Source: Arachidicoccus rhizosphaerae
GTDB lineage: Bacteria > Bacteroidota > Bacteroidia > Chitinophagales > Chitinophagaceae
Direction of reading: 5' to 3'
Length of the DNA: 64,000 nt
Assembly: GCF_900107765.1 (NCBI RefSeq)
Contig: NZ_FNQY01000005.1
Location: 124,001-188,000 of the forward strand
Part shown: positions 44,346 through 52,884 of the stretch, piece by piece
Numbering within the stretch: position 1 is the first letter of the stretch
Layout: each line of letters begins with the position of its first letter
The notes under the pieces: generated by a model
The model's database searches: none
What the model was told of the DNA's origin: nothing
The model's input: the letters and a program-made list of their open reading frames with translations, nothing else
Program-made: the position numbers and the translations under genes

Positions 44346-44888
44346 TTATGAATCCCATTCTAGTAAAAAATCATCATCTACCTCTATCTCTGAATAACTA
44401 TTTGTCCAACGGATCTCCCCGGACCCAAAGGATTCAGTTAATAATTTAGTCAATTTATTTGCCAATTTAAAATGAGACTTTACATTTGAACATTCTTGCG
44501 CTTTTACGGCTGTTTTAACATCGCCGTTAAATAGGAATACAACCCTCTCGTTAGCTTTCATACAATATAATCTAAGGTTATTCGCAACAGTTTCATATTC
44601 CCCATTTTCGTCAATTTCAACATATACGGGCGGCTTTTCTTGACCCCTTGGTGGTAATGCACGGGCATCCGCCGTTTCTGCTTCGTTTCTAAAATACTGA
44701 TCTATTGCTCCTGTTTTTTCCCCAATTTTTTTAATTCATGCCAGTATATGATAAAGCTTTTCCTTGTTTTCCACACTGTGCTTTTCTATAAAAGAATCAA
44801 ACAGCGTCGGATTCCCGTTGATGGAAATTGAGTAAAAAGTCACTTTCTTAAATTGTTCAATATAAACTATTTCTGCAAAATTATTCAT
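44346..44888 (-). pseudogene. HigB/RelE-like toxin gene interrupted by an in-frame TGA
   Basis: From the ATG at 44888 the frame reads 50 codons (MNNFAEIVYIEQFKKVTFYS ...), meets TGA at 44736-44738, then continues in the same frame without another stop for 129 codons to TAA at 44346. The parts fit one protein: EKLYHILA-stop-IKKIGEKTG, then LRLYCMKANERVVFLFNGD and a C-terminal W..NS.SEIEVDDDFLLEW. A single change TGG to TGA (Trp51) explains it. The core resembles HigB/RelE-like toxins of Bacteroidota (LRLYC...VKTA...AQEC). The gene heads a three-gene unit with HTH and SecB-like genes. A restart at the ATG at 44561 could give only a 71-residue fragment. Confidence 0.6.
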
Positions 44889-44892
44889 TTAT

Positions 44893-44929
44893 AAGTTAAT
44901 TTACAAGTTAAAATTCACTTTTAAGTTAA
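44893..44929 (-). repeat. Three TTAACTT heptamers upstream of the toxin start
   Basis: On the minus strand TTAACTT occurs at 44893-44899, 44905-44911 and 44923-44929, all within 41 bp of the ATG. They are direct repeats and would suit an HTH antitoxin operator. Confidence 0.45.
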
Positions 44930-45346
44930 AAAAAGTAATATCTTGCCAGCAAGGGCTATTTTTTATACCCAGACCGCAATTAATTGCGGTCTTCCTTCTC
45001 CTATACAGCCATGTCACTTGCGGGCCGGGTGTCCTTGCGACTGTAGGCCGTTGCAAGTATATAACATTTTATAAATACTGCCTGATTTGTCCGTCGTAAA
45101 GAAAAAAAGGGAAAATGACCGTATGGAACCATTCCAACTGATTAAAAATTCTGAAGCCCGGTGAGCATATACGGGCCACTTCAACTTTTTTTTGCTTCGG
45201 TCGCGAATCAATTATTCTCTGAACAGTATGCTTTCAAATCACAGGTGCGGCAGACAGCAGCCAAAAGAAAATCCCGAAATAACAGGGTCACCGGAACCGG
45301 TACTTAACAGCTAAAAATTTACTCGTCAGAAATTATTAAGATATTG
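44930..45346. other. Non-coding stretch between toxin and tRNA genes
   Basis: Contains a perfect 22-bp palindrome AGACCGCAATTAATTGCGGTCT-type at 44971-44992 (arms of 11). A 65-codon minus-strand frame at 45014-45211 shows no family features and is not accepted. Otherwise nothing recognised. Confidence 0.35.
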
Positions 45347-45354
45347 TATTTTTG
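45347..45354 (+). promoter_or_regulatory. -7 element of the tRNA-Thr gene
   Basis: TATTTTTG matches TAnnTTTG, 20 bp before the mature tRNA 5' end. Confidence 0.5.
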
Positions 45355-45374
45355 CGCTCGAATTAAATCAGTTC

Positions 45375-45447
45375 GCCTCCTTAGCTCAGCTGGTAGAGCA
45401 CTCGCTTCGTAAGTGATAGGTCGTAGGTTCAAGTCCTATAGGAGGCT
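45375..45447 (+). tRNA. tRNA-Thr (CGT)
   Basis: A 73-nt cloverleaf: acceptor GCCTCCT/AGGAGGC, D-arm GCTC-AGCTGGTA-GAGC, anticodon loop TTCGTAA with anticodon CGT (reads ACG), T-arm GTAGG-TTCAAGT-CCTAT and discriminator T. The 3' CCA is not encoded. The first anticodon-stem pair (C27-T43) is a mismatch, as in E. coli tRNA-Thr(CGT) where position 27-43 is also imperfect. A terminator begins 12 nt later. Confidence 0.95.
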
Positions 45448-45458
45448 CTCTCTTAGTA

Positions 45459-45493
45459 AAAACCCCTGATAAGAAATTATTATCAGGGGTTTT
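45459..45493 (+). terminator. Terminator of the tRNA gene
   Basis: AAAACCCCTGATAA (45459-45472) pairs perfectly with TTATCAGGGGTTTT (45480-45493), followed by ATTTT. Confidence 0.85.
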
Positions 45494-45570
45494 ATTTTAG
45501 CATTTTATCCTTTTCTCCAGGCTTCTTTTTATCTCTAATTTGCGTAAATCCTGGCATCCCTGTTCCCCCC

Positions 45571-45621
45571 AAAAAAATAGAAAAGCTGGTGCAAAGGTTT
45601 ATTTGCACCAGCTTTTCTATT
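45571..45621. terminator. Terminator after the outer-membrane protein gene
   Basis: Perfect 20-nt arms (45576-45595 and 45602-45621). On the minus strand a T run of seven follows (plus-strand A at 45571-45577). It ends the minus-strand gene that stops at 45653. Confidence 0.85.
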
Positions 45622-45652
45622 TTGAATATTATTTTTAAAATGCAACGATCTT

Positions 45653-46207
45653 CTAGAGCCCAAATCGCCAGCCTGCCTTAAAGGCGACCCAACCATTGGA
45701 TCCCGATGGATCCCCGTCTTTCTTGCCTAATAACTCATAATCAATCTGCGCTTCAATAGGACCCAGTTTTCCGCCCACCCCAAAAGAACCGGTAAAGCGT
45801 GCGCCGCTGGTCAGATCGTTTTTGACGCTGGCAGACCCCACATCTGCGTGTAAAAATAGTAGATTCAGGGGCAGGAAATTCTGCCGGAGCCCGAAACGGA
45901 CGGGCACATAGGACATCCTGCCGGGTCTGGGACTGGCAGACTTATCCTGCCCGAAAGAACTATAACCCAGTGTCCCGGTCGCATAGGTTTTATGGAATAA
46001 TTTAATACCAGCTCCCGCTTCTCCGCCGATACCATACTTATAATTTTGCATCATCCCACTGCCTCCCGGATTCTCATAGGCCAGATGACCGAAAATAAAA
46101 AACAGTTTCTGAGCATGTGCAGACTGAATACCAAGTCCTGCAATTATAGCCAGTGTTAGGCCTGCTGCGAGGAGCATTTTTCTTGTAGCCGACATTAATT
46201 GTTGCAT
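45653..46207 (-). CDS. Outer-membrane beta-barrel protein, unknown function
   Basis: 184 residues with a signal peptide (cut near SAHAQ-KLF, about residue 33). The mature part alternates hydrophobic and polar residues and Gly/aromatic turns (FGHLAYENPGG, GIGGEAGAGIKLF, ATGTLGYSSFG, VPVRFGLRQNFLPL, IEAQIDYELLG) and ends with WRFGL, as expected for a small outer-membrane barrel ending in an aromatic or leucine. It resembles other small Bacteroidota porin-fold proteins, but I cannot name a family. An internal start at the fifth codon is possible. Confidence 0.6.
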   Translation of the reverse strand: MQQLMSATRKMLLAAGLTLAIIAGLGIQSAHAQKLFFIFGHLAYENPGGSGMMQNYKYGIGGEAGAGIKLFHKTYATGTLGYSSFGQDKSASPRPGRMSYVPVRFGLRQNFLPLNLLFLHADVGSASVKNDLTSGARFTGSFGVGGKLGPIEAQIDYELLGKKDGDPSGSNGWVAFKAGWRFGL

Positions 46208-46270
46208 AAATATGTATTTTTAAAAAGGAGCATGAAAGATAAACCGTTGTAACTATAACGCTTATATATC

Positions 46271-46278
46271 CAAAGTTA
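46271..46278 (-). promoter_or_regulatory. -7 element upstream of the outer-membrane protein gene
   Basis: Minus-strand TAACTTTG matches TAnnTTTG, 63 bp before the ATG. Confidence 0.4.
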
Positions 46279-46385
46279 AGCAATGTTTCCTATTTGTAGC
46301 GCTTCAGCTCAACTTTTTGCTGCCGGATTTTTAATTACAAATACCTTGCCCATAGCCGTACCCGGCTTCAATGGCGGACAAAATA

Positions 46386-46423
46386 AAACAGGAAAAGTGT
46401 TCCTTAGAATACTTTTCCTGTTT
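46386..46423 (-). terminator. Terminator of the prs-rplY unit
   Basis: AAACAGGAAAAGT (46386-46398) pairs with ACTTTTCCTGTTT (46411-46423) with T-rich sequence on the minus-strand side (TTTTATTTT). Confidence 0.75.
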
Positions 46424-46471
46424 AAATGCTTATATAATTCAGCCTTGAGGTTCCTTAAAAGGAAGCAGACC

Positions 46472-47062
46472 TTATTTTTTCTTAGCATCTTTATCCGCAG
46501 CAGCTTCTTCCTGGCGCAGTTGACGCGTCATAACGATAGAAGCGATGGGGATACGTTTGGAGTTCATGATTTCAAGTGCTGGTTCCTGTACGTCCTCAAC
46601 ACGAATATTTTCGTTGAGTTTCAGGTTAGTGATATCTAGACTGATGAATTCTTTCAGATCTTTAGGTAAACATTTTACCTTAAGAGATTTCAGTTTAGTC
46701 ACCAGTTTACCACCGGCTTTCACACCTTCTGCGTTACCTGCCATTTTAACTGGAATAGTAGCGATCAGTTTTTTACCTTCAACCAGTTCCAACAGATCAA
46801 TGTGGATCAGTTTGTCAGATACTCTGTCAAATTGCAGATCTTTGATGATGGTAGTGTATTTTTTACCATCGATTTCTACTTCTGCCTTCTGAAACTCACT
46901 AGTGTAAACCAGGGGTTTTAATTCTTTAGCAGAAGCATGGAAATTAATTTCCTTTTCACCGCCGTAAATTACACCTGGCACGTTCTCCTGAGAGCGAATT
47001 TGGCGGGTGGCACTCTTTCCGCTTTCGGTCCTCAGTTGTCCTTTGATTGTAATTGTTTTCAT
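46472..47062 (-). CDS. rplY: 50S ribosomal protein L25 (Ctc type)
   Basis: 196 residues, the long CTC form: N-terminal L25 domain binding 5S rRNA (KSATRQIRSQENVPGVIYGGEKE, 16-38; KELKPLVYTSEFQKAEVEIDGK; QFDRVSDKLIHIDLLEL) and a C-terminal TL5-type beta domain (VPVK region, KAGGKLVTKLKSLKVKCLPKDL). The last 20 residues are Glu/Ala/Lys-rich. It lies 42 bp after prs on the same strand; the prs-rplY order is common in Bacteria and suggests one transcript. Confidence 0.93.
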   Translation of the reverse strand: MKTITIKGQLRTESGKSATRQIRSQENVPGVIYGGEKEINFHASAKELKPLVYTSEFQKAEVEIDGKKYTTIIKDLQFDRVSDKLIHIDLLELVEGKKLIATIPVKMAGNAEGVKAGGKLVTKLKSLKVKCLPKDLKEFISLDITNLKLNENIRVEDVQEPALEIMNSKRIPIASIVMTRQLRQEEAAADKDAKKK

Positions 47063-47104
47063 GTTTTATATTTAATGAATAAAAAACTTTTTTGTGATAA
47101 GATC

Positions 47105-48079
47105 TTAAGATCTGTGTCCCCTGCTTCTTTCTCTCTCTCTTAATTGAGAATGAAAAAACAGGCTGGAGATACTTTTATTTTCATGTGCATTCTTAATCGC
47201 GATCGCGAATAAATCTGCCACTGAAAGTACTTTGATCTTATCAGACTTACCTTTTAAAGGAATGGTATCGCAAACCACCAGTTCATCCAAAACACTGTTT
47301 TCAATGGTCTGGTAAGCGTTACCACTTAAAATCGGGTGTGTGCATAGGGCACGGACACTTTTGGCTCCTTTTTCCATCAGCAAACCTGCTGCCTTGGTTA
47401 AAGTCCCTGCCGTATCGCAGATATCGTCTACCAAAACGATATCCTTACCTTCCACCTCTCCGATAACCACCATGCTGGCGATCTCGTTAGCCCTCTTTCT
47501 GTGCTTATCACAGATGACCATTTCAGCGTTGAAATAGTTGGCTACTTCCCTTACCCTGTTGGTACTTCCCACATCAGGGGCCGCAAAGGTAAGATTTTTT
47601 AATTTTAATTGCTCAATATAAGGGATAAAAATTGCGGAACTATCCAAATGGTCTACCGGAATATCGAAAAACCCTTGAATCTGAGCCGCATGCAGGTCCA
47701 TGGTGATAACCCTGTCTGCACCCGCAGATTCCAATAAAGTGGCAACCAGTTTGGCGCCGATGGCTACCCTGGGGCGATCTTTACGATCCTGACGGGCAAA
47801 TCCGTAATAAGGTATAACGGCAACAATCCTGCTGGCACTGGCCCTTTTAGCCGCATCAATCATCAACAGCAGCTCCATTAGGTTATCCGTAGGCGCAAAG
47901 GTACTTTGTACCAGAAAAACATAGTCCCCACGAATACTTTCTAAGAAAACCGGTTGAATTTCACCGTCACTGAACTTTTGAACATTGATTTTACCAAGAG
48001 GAGCACCAAATCTTTGGGCGATTTTCTCAGCCAGCGCCTGGGAGCCGGTTCCTGAAAAAATCTTGACAGATGGATTCAT
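47105..48079 (-). CDS. prs: Ribose-phosphate pyrophosphokinase
   Basis: 324 residues. PRPP synthase: N-terminal KIFSGTGSQALAEKIAQ, the flexible loop and PYYGFARQDRK (near 90), MDLHAAQIQGFFDIPVDHL (about 127-145), and the PRPP-binding VLVDDICDTAGTL (about 214-226). The C-terminal 14 residues (QLRERERSRGHRS) are a basic extension past the usual end. It supplies PRPP for purine, pyrimidine and histidine synthesis. It precedes rplY by 42 bp on the minus strand. Confidence 0.96.
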   Translation of the reverse strand: MNPSVKIFSGTGSQALAEKIAQRFGAPLGKINVQKFSDGEIQPVFLESIRGDYVFLVQSTFAPTDNLMELLLMIDAAKRASASRIVAVIPYYGFARQDRKDRPRVAIGAKLVATLLESAGADRVITMDLHAAQIQGFFDIPVDHLDSSAIFIPYIEQLKLKNLTFAAPDVGSTNRVREVANYFNAEMVICDKHRKRANEIASMVVIGEVEGKDIVLVDDICDTAGTLTKAAGLLMEKGAKSVRALCTHPILSGNAYQTIENSVLDELVVCDTIPLKGKSDKIKVLSVADLFAIAIKNAHENKSISSLFFHSQLRERERSRGHRS

Positions 48080-48313
48080 AACTAAAAAGTAATATTAGGT
48101 GCGAAAATATAAAACTTCACCAAAACCGCAATTTATTTTCCCAATTACTGTGTTATTGTTTTCGTTTTTTTCCACAAAAAATTGTGCACAACCTGCTGAC
48201 AACCTGATCATTTTGACGTTTTACAGCCTCCGGGCCATTTTTAAAAACTAACGACTATATTTGTGGGGCATGGTATAATACATTTCTAATTCGTCAATTT
48301 AAATCTTTTAAAA
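48080..48313 (+). promoter_or_regulatory. Upstream control region with a -7 element
   Basis: TATATTTG at 48256-48263 is a perfect TAnnTTTG on the plus strand, 50 bp before a small ORF. The rest of this 234-bp stretch upstream of the ORF is AT-rich with nothing else recognised. Part of a 589-bp gap between prs and radC. Confidence 0.4.
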
Positions 48314-48511
48314 ATGGATAATTGTGAAGTGCATTATTATGTGCAGGCAAACCGGTTACAATATGTAGATCAGCTGCAATCTTTCAAGCGGCATGGCAGA
48401 ACTTCGAACCGGATGACGCTTTTTACCTATCTCCCTGGGCAGGGCTGCCCTGAAACGGTTAATCTTTTCATTTTCAAGGAATTATTTAATAGCCTGGCAT
48501 TTCATTTCTGA
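48314..48511 (+). CDS. Possible small protein, unknown
   Basis: 65 codons (start MDNCEVHYYVQANRLQYVDQ, end FKELFNSLAFHF). It is the only reading frame in this gap with a perfect -7 element (48256-48263) at a suitable distance and an A-rich stretch before the ATG. No family, signal or helix is recognised. It may be chance. Between it and radC a 10-bp palindrome AACACGTGTT lies at 48630-48639. Confidence 0.25.
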   Translation: MDNCEVHYYVQANRLQYVDQLQSFKRHGRTSNRMTLFTYLPGQGCPETVNLFIFKELFNSLAFHF

Positions 48512-48668
48512 TTACTCACAGTGCATTTACAGGATTTGCAGGCCTGGTGGCACAAAACGCAGTCCTGCCCGCAATTTTTAATGAATTTGAGCTCTAAAGG
48601 CCCGGATCAAATTTAAACAACTGAATATCAACACGTGTTATCCTATTTAACAGGAGCATTAAGCGAAT

Positions 48669-49361
48669 ATGAAACAAAAAACGATTAAAGAGTGGGCCGC
48701 CGATGACCGGCCCAGGGAGAAGCTCATAGAAAAGGGCGCCACAGCGCTGAGCAATGCCGAATTGCTGGCCATTTTAATCAATACAGGCAGCGCCAAAGGG
48801 TCTGCCCTGGATATCGCTAAGACTTTACTGGATCTTCATGGCAACAAACTTCATTTAATTTCCCGGTTAACGGTCACTGAGATCATGAATTATAAAATTC
48901 CAGGTCTGGGTATGGCTAAAGCCGTTGCTATTCATGCGGCCTTATCTTTATCTGCCAGAAAGGAACTGGAAGATAAATCCAGAAACCAGATCACCAGCTC
49001 CAATGATATGGCAGCCTTTTTAATCCCGCACATGGCGCATCTGCAATACGAAGTCTTTATGGCCGTCTATTTGAACAATGCCAACCATATTATTCACCAT
49101 AGGATCATATCTTCAGGAGGCCTCTCCGGCACCATAGTCGATATCAGGGTCATATTAAAAGGCGCCATTCAATGCAATGCAGTGGCAATGGTAGTAGCTC
49201 ATAATCATCCAAGTGGTTCATTAAGACCAAGTGATCTGGACAAAAAGCTAACGGCCAAAATTCGATCGGCCGCCAGGACCATGGAAATAATACTCCTCGA
49301 TCATATTATTGTTTCCGATAATGGGTTTTATAGTTTTTTAGATAATAATTTGTTGGAATAA
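48669..49361 (+). CDS. radC: RadC/JAB domain protein
   Basis: 230 residues. N-terminal helix-hairpin region (LSNAELLAILINTGSAKGSALDIA, 28-51; YKIPGLGMAKAVAIHAAL) and a JAB/MPN domain with the JAMM zinc site H178-x-H180 in AHNHPSGSLRPSDLD and Asp189. Long annotated as a DNA repair protein, but the role of RadC is unsettled. A 10-bp palindrome (AACACGTGTT, 48630-48639) lies 29 bp before the ATG and may be an operator. A single gene. Confidence 0.9.
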   Translation: MKQKTIKEWAADDRPREKLIEKGATALSNAELLAILINTGSAKGSALDIAKTLLDLHGNKLHLISRLTVTEIMNYKIPGLGMAKAVAIHAALSLSARKELEDKSRNQITSSNDMAAFLIPHMAHLQYEVFMAVYLNNANHIIHHRIISSGGLSGTIVDIRVILKGAIQCNAVAMVVAHNHPSGSLRPSDLDKKLTAKIRSAARTMEIILLDHIIVSDNGFYSFLDNNLLE

Positions 49362-49641
49362 GTCCTGAAAAAACTTCCCCGGTTGTAGCCGGGCCAATCT
49401 CAAATAAATTCCTAATGCAAAAAGAAGCGATATATTAACTGATAATCAATGAATAGCAATGGACAATCGCGGTAATATTCTGACAAAAAAAATATTGCGC
49501 ACTGTCAAAACAGCGGCGATAAGTTTAGAATTTATCCGTAAAATTCTCTTTGTACTTTCAACTTTTGTTTATTATTGCAAAATTGTACAGTCATATTAGA
49601 GAAGATTTCGTATTAAAAAAGAAGATAATCTAGATAGAAGA

Positions 49642-52263
49642 ATGGCAAAAAACTTATTAATAGTAGAGTCTCCTGCAAAAGCCAAGACCATTGAAAAGTT
49701 CCTCGGAAAGGACTTTGAGGTGGTGAGCAGCTATGGTCACATCAGGGATCTTGCAAAAGGAGACAACGGAATAGATATTGAAAAGGGCTTTAAGCCCGCT
49801 TATATAGTACCCGACGAAAAACTTAAAGTCGTCAGCTCTTTAAAATCCAAGGCCCAGAAAGCTGAGGAAGTCTGGTTAGCCTCGGATGAGGACCGGGAAG
49901 GGGAAAGTATCAGCTGGCACCTGGCCGAGGTGTTAAAATTAGACCCGGCCACGACCAAGCGTATTGTTTTCCATGAAATCACTAAACCTGCCATCCAAAA
50001 AGCCATCCAGACACCGCGCACTATTGACTTAAACCTGGTGAATGCGCAACAGGCCAGACGTGTTTTGGACCGCCTGGTGGGTTTTGAGCTAAGCCCGGTG
50101 CTGTGGCGCAAAATCGGTATGACCGGAGGATTAAGCGCAGGCCGGGTACAAAGTGTGGCCGTTCGTCTGATTGTGGAAAGGGAAAGAGAAATCATTGGCT
50201 TTACGGCTGAAAACAGTTTTAAAATAGATGGCTATTTTAAGGCAACGGATATCAGTGGCAAACCGGTTACTTTCAAAGCAGAAGGCCCTGCCAAACTTCC
50301 CAACAGCAGCTCTGCTGAAAATTTCCTGAATTCCTGTAAAGGTGCCACTTATAAAGTAGCAGATATTCAGGTTAAACCAGCTAAAAGAACGCCTTCGGCC
50401 CCTTTCACTACTTCTACCCTCCAGCAGGAAGCCAGCCGCAAACTGGGTTTCGGGGTCAGTAAAACAATGCGGATTGCACAGACCCTTTATGAAAACGGGC
50501 ATATCACTTATATGCGTACTGACAGCATCAATTTAAGTGATACGGCGATGGCAGATATCAGCCAGGAAATTAAAACTGCTTACGGAAATCAGTATTACCA
50601 GCCCCGTAAGTTTAAAAATAAAAATGAAAGTGCACAGGAAGCGCATGAGGCCATCCGTCCCACTTACATCAGTCAGCATAGTGTGGAAGGATATGATGAG
50701 CGCAGGCTCTATGACCTGATCTGGAAAAGAACCATCGCTTCCCAGATGAGTGATGCTGCCTTTGAAAAGACCATTGCAAAGGTTGATATCTCCACAAATA
50801 AAGAACAACTCACTGCCTCCGGGGAAGTCCTTAAATTTGACGGCTTTTTGAAAGTATATCTGGAAGGAAAGGATGATGAGGACGAAGAAGAACAGGAAGG
50901 CGTGTTACCTCCATTAACCGTCGGGCAGCAATTAGCATTTAAGGAAATGCTGGCCACTGAAAAATTCACCCGTCCGGCCCCTCGCTATACGGAAGCCTCT
51001 TTGGTAAAGAAGCTGGAAGAACTGGGTATCGGACGACCATCCACCTACGCCCCTACCATTACCACTATTATGAAGCGTAATTACGTGGAGAAAAGGGAAA
51101 AGGAAGGAACTCCAAGGGTGATTCATTTTATCAAACTGGACGAAAAACAACAGATTGCCAAATCTGAGAAAACAGAAATTACGGGTGCGGATAAAGGGAA
51201 ACTGGTCCCCACAGACCTTGGTATGGTTGTAACAGACTTCTTAACAGAGCATTTTAAGAATGTCATGGACTACAACTTTACTGCACGTGTGGAAGCTGAA
51301 TTTGACGAAATTGCAGAAGGTAAACTGGTCTGGAATAAGATGATTCACGCCTTTTATGGTCCATTTCATTTAAGTATTGAAGACACACTGGAAAATGCAG
51401 GCCGTGCTACCGGGGAAAGAGAGCTAGGAGTTGACCCCGTCAGTGGAAAAAAAGTATATGCAAGAATGGGACGCTTTGGGCCTATGGTTCAGATCGGAGA
51501 GCAGGAAGACGCTGAAAACAGAAAATTTGCCTCACTCAGAAAAGAGCAAAGCATTGAGACCATCAGCTTCGAAGAAGCAATGGACCTGTTTAAACTACCT
51601 ATGACGCTGGGTCAGTACAAAGGCCAGGAAGTACTCGCCAATGTTGGCCGGTTCGGTCCCTACGTTAAATGGGGTGAGAGCTTTATTTCACTTCCAAAAG
51701 GCAGTGATCCGCTGGAAACAACCATGGAACAGGCAATTGGTCTGATTGATGCTAAAATTCAGGCTGAGGCTCCTATCGGCTATTATCAGGAAAAACCTGT
51801 CACCAAAGGCACCGGCCGGTTCGGTCCCTATATAAAATGGGAAGACTATTTTATCAATGTGCCTAAGGCATACGATTTTGATAACCTGAATCAGACCGAT
51901 ATTGATGAGCTAGTCTCCAAAAAAATAGACAAAGAAGCCAACCGTTATATTCACAACTGGCCGGCTGAGAAAATCGCCATCGAAAATGGCAGATGGGGGC
52001 CTTTTATTCGCTATGGCAAAATCTCCGTCAAACTTGGTAAAAGAAAGGACGGCGAACGCTTTACGGCTGAAGATTTGCAGGACATCACACTAGAAGAAGT
52101 CAAAAAGCTGATTGAAAAAGAATTGCCTGGCGCTTTTGATAAAAAAGCAAAAAAGGCAGCGCCTAAAAAGGCGGCCAAGAAAGCTGCACCCAAAAAAGCA
52201 GTGAAAAAGGCCGCACCTAAGAAAACTGCTAAAAAAGCAGCGCCTAAGAAAACGGCTAAATAA
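49642..52263 (+). CDS. topA: DNA topoisomerase I
   Basis: 873 residues. Toprim domain (LLIVESPAKAKTIEKFLG, 5-22; SDEDREGE, 81-88 with the DxDxE acid residues), the core with GRVQSVAVRL, and the catalytic Tyr290 in ITYMRTDSINLS. The C-terminal part has no zinc fingers but several Topo_C repeats (FGPMVQIG, FGPYVKWG, FGPYIKWE, WGPFIRYG). The last 40 residues (about 834-873) are a basic tail of four 9-residue repeats. Relaxes negative supercoils. Confidence 0.97.
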   Translation: MAKNLLIVESPAKAKTIEKFLGKDFEVVSSYGHIRDLAKGDNGIDIEKGFKPAYIVPDEKLKVVSSLKSKAQKAEEVWLASDEDREGESISWHLAEVLKLDPATTKRIVFHEITKPAIQKAIQTPRTIDLNLVNAQQARRVLDRLVGFELSPVLWRKIGMTGGLSAGRVQSVAVRLIVEREREIIGFTAENSFKIDGYFKATDISGKPVTFKAEGPAKLPNSSSAENFLNSCKGATYKVADIQVKPAKRTPSAPFTTSTLQQEASRKLGFGVSKTMRIAQTLYENGHITYMRTDSINLSDTAMADISQEIKTAYGNQYYQPRKFKNKNESAQEAHEAIRPTYISQHSVEGYDERRLYDLIWKRTIASQMSDAAFEKTIAKVDISTNKEQLTASGEVLKFDGFLKVYLEGKDDEDEEEQEGVLPPLTVGQQLAFKEMLATEKFTRPAPRYTEASLVKKLEELGIGRPSTYAPTITTIMKRNYVEKREKEGTPRVIHFIKLDEKQQIAKSEKTEITGADKGKLVPTDLGMVVTDFLTEHFKNVMDYNFTARVEAEFDEIAEGKLVWNKMIHAFYGPFHLSIEDTLENAGRATGERELGVDPVSGKKVYARMGRFGPMVQIGEQEDAENRKFASLRKEQSIETISFEEAMDLFKLPMTLGQYKGQEVLANVGRFGPYVKWGESFISLPKGSDPLETTMEQAIGLIDAKIQAEAPIGYYQEKPVTKGTGRFGPYIKWEDYFINVPKAYDFDNLNQTDIDELVSKKIDKEANRYIHNWPAEKIAIENGRWGPFIRYGKISVKLGKRKDGERFTAEDLQDITLEEVKKLIEKELPGAFDKKAKKAAPKKAAKKAAPKKAVKKAAPKKTAKKAAPKKTAK
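52150..52257 (+). repeat. Four 27-bp repeats encoding the TopA tail
   Basis: The units read KKAAPKKAA, KKAAPKKAV, KKAAPKKTA, KKAAPKKTA. DNA copies differ in synonymous codons, so the repeat is selected at the protein level. Histone-like basic tails of this type are likely to bind DNA. Confidence 0.75.
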
Positions 52264-52295
52264 ACAATAATTTCCACTTAGGTAAGCAACTTATC

Positions 52296-52333
52296 AAAGA
52301 GGTCGGTACGTTTAGATGCGTACCGACCTCTTT
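52296..52333. terminator. Bidirectional terminator after topA
   Basis: Perfect 15-nt arms (52296-52310 and 52319-52333; core GAGGTCGGTACG). It also ends the converging gene at 52394. Confidence 0.85.
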
Positions 52334-52393
52334 TGTATTCATTATCGCTGATTACCGGTCTTGCCCATGCAGACGGGCCTTGGGGCCGGTTTA

Positions 52394-52786
52394 TCATACA
52401 ACAAGACAACTAAAATATCTTTCGGATTTAAAAAAGGTAAAATAAAAAATAGTCGCAATATGTATGAGTACTACCGTTCCCAAAAAGATTCTGAAAGGCA
52501 GTCCCAGATAATCAAAATAAAAAAAACATATCCCCAGAATCAAGGCTACGATGTAAAATATATCGGCTACAAAGGGTTTAATTATTATCATTTGGGAAGT
52601 ACCGGTTATCAGCACCTTATTACTTTTATACCACCCCTGCAATTGCAGTTTTACTACTGACTCGCCCTCAGGCAAATAGATCTGTTGTTTTTTGCCTCCG
52701 GTCAACAGGTAGTGCTGACCGGAAATTTCTACCTTCATTTTCTCAAAGGGGAGATATCCTTTTCTGACAATTTCCAACTGTGGCAT
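52394..52786 (-). CDS. Small membrane protein, unknown
   Basis: 130 residues. The first 70 are soluble-looking and beta-rich (YLPFEKMKVEISGQHYLLTGG, QQIYLPEGESVVKLQLQGWYKS), a pattern seen in small periplasmic or cytoplasmic domains placed before membrane helices. Two hydrophobic helices follow (ADIFYIVALILGICFFYFDYL and FLGTVVLIHIATIFYFTFF). No signal peptide and no family recognised. It converges with topA and shares its terminator. The upstream neighbour on the other strand is the fluoride riboswitch-CLC unit. Confidence 0.5.
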   Translation of the reverse strand: MPQLEIVRKGYLPFEKMKVEISGQHYLLTGGKKQQIYLPEGESVVKLQLQGWYKSNKVLITGTSQMIIIKPFVADIFYIVALILGICFFYFDYLGLPFRIFLGTVVLIHIATIFYFTFFKSERYFSCLVV

Positions 52787-52884
52787 GATTGCTCTTTTTC
52801 ATTTATTGAACCATAAAAATATGTTTTTTTCTCCTTTGGCCTAAAATAACCCGTTAAACCAACACACATTAGTACGATTCATAT

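Noticed and set aside
44736-44738. TGA as a selenocysteine codon in the toxin frame
   Set aside because: No stem-loop of the SECIS kind was seen just after the TGA, and the family has no selenoprotein members that I know; loss of a Trp codon is simpler.
45014-45211. 65-codon minus-strand frame before the tRNA
   Set aside because: No start context, promoter or homology; probably chance.
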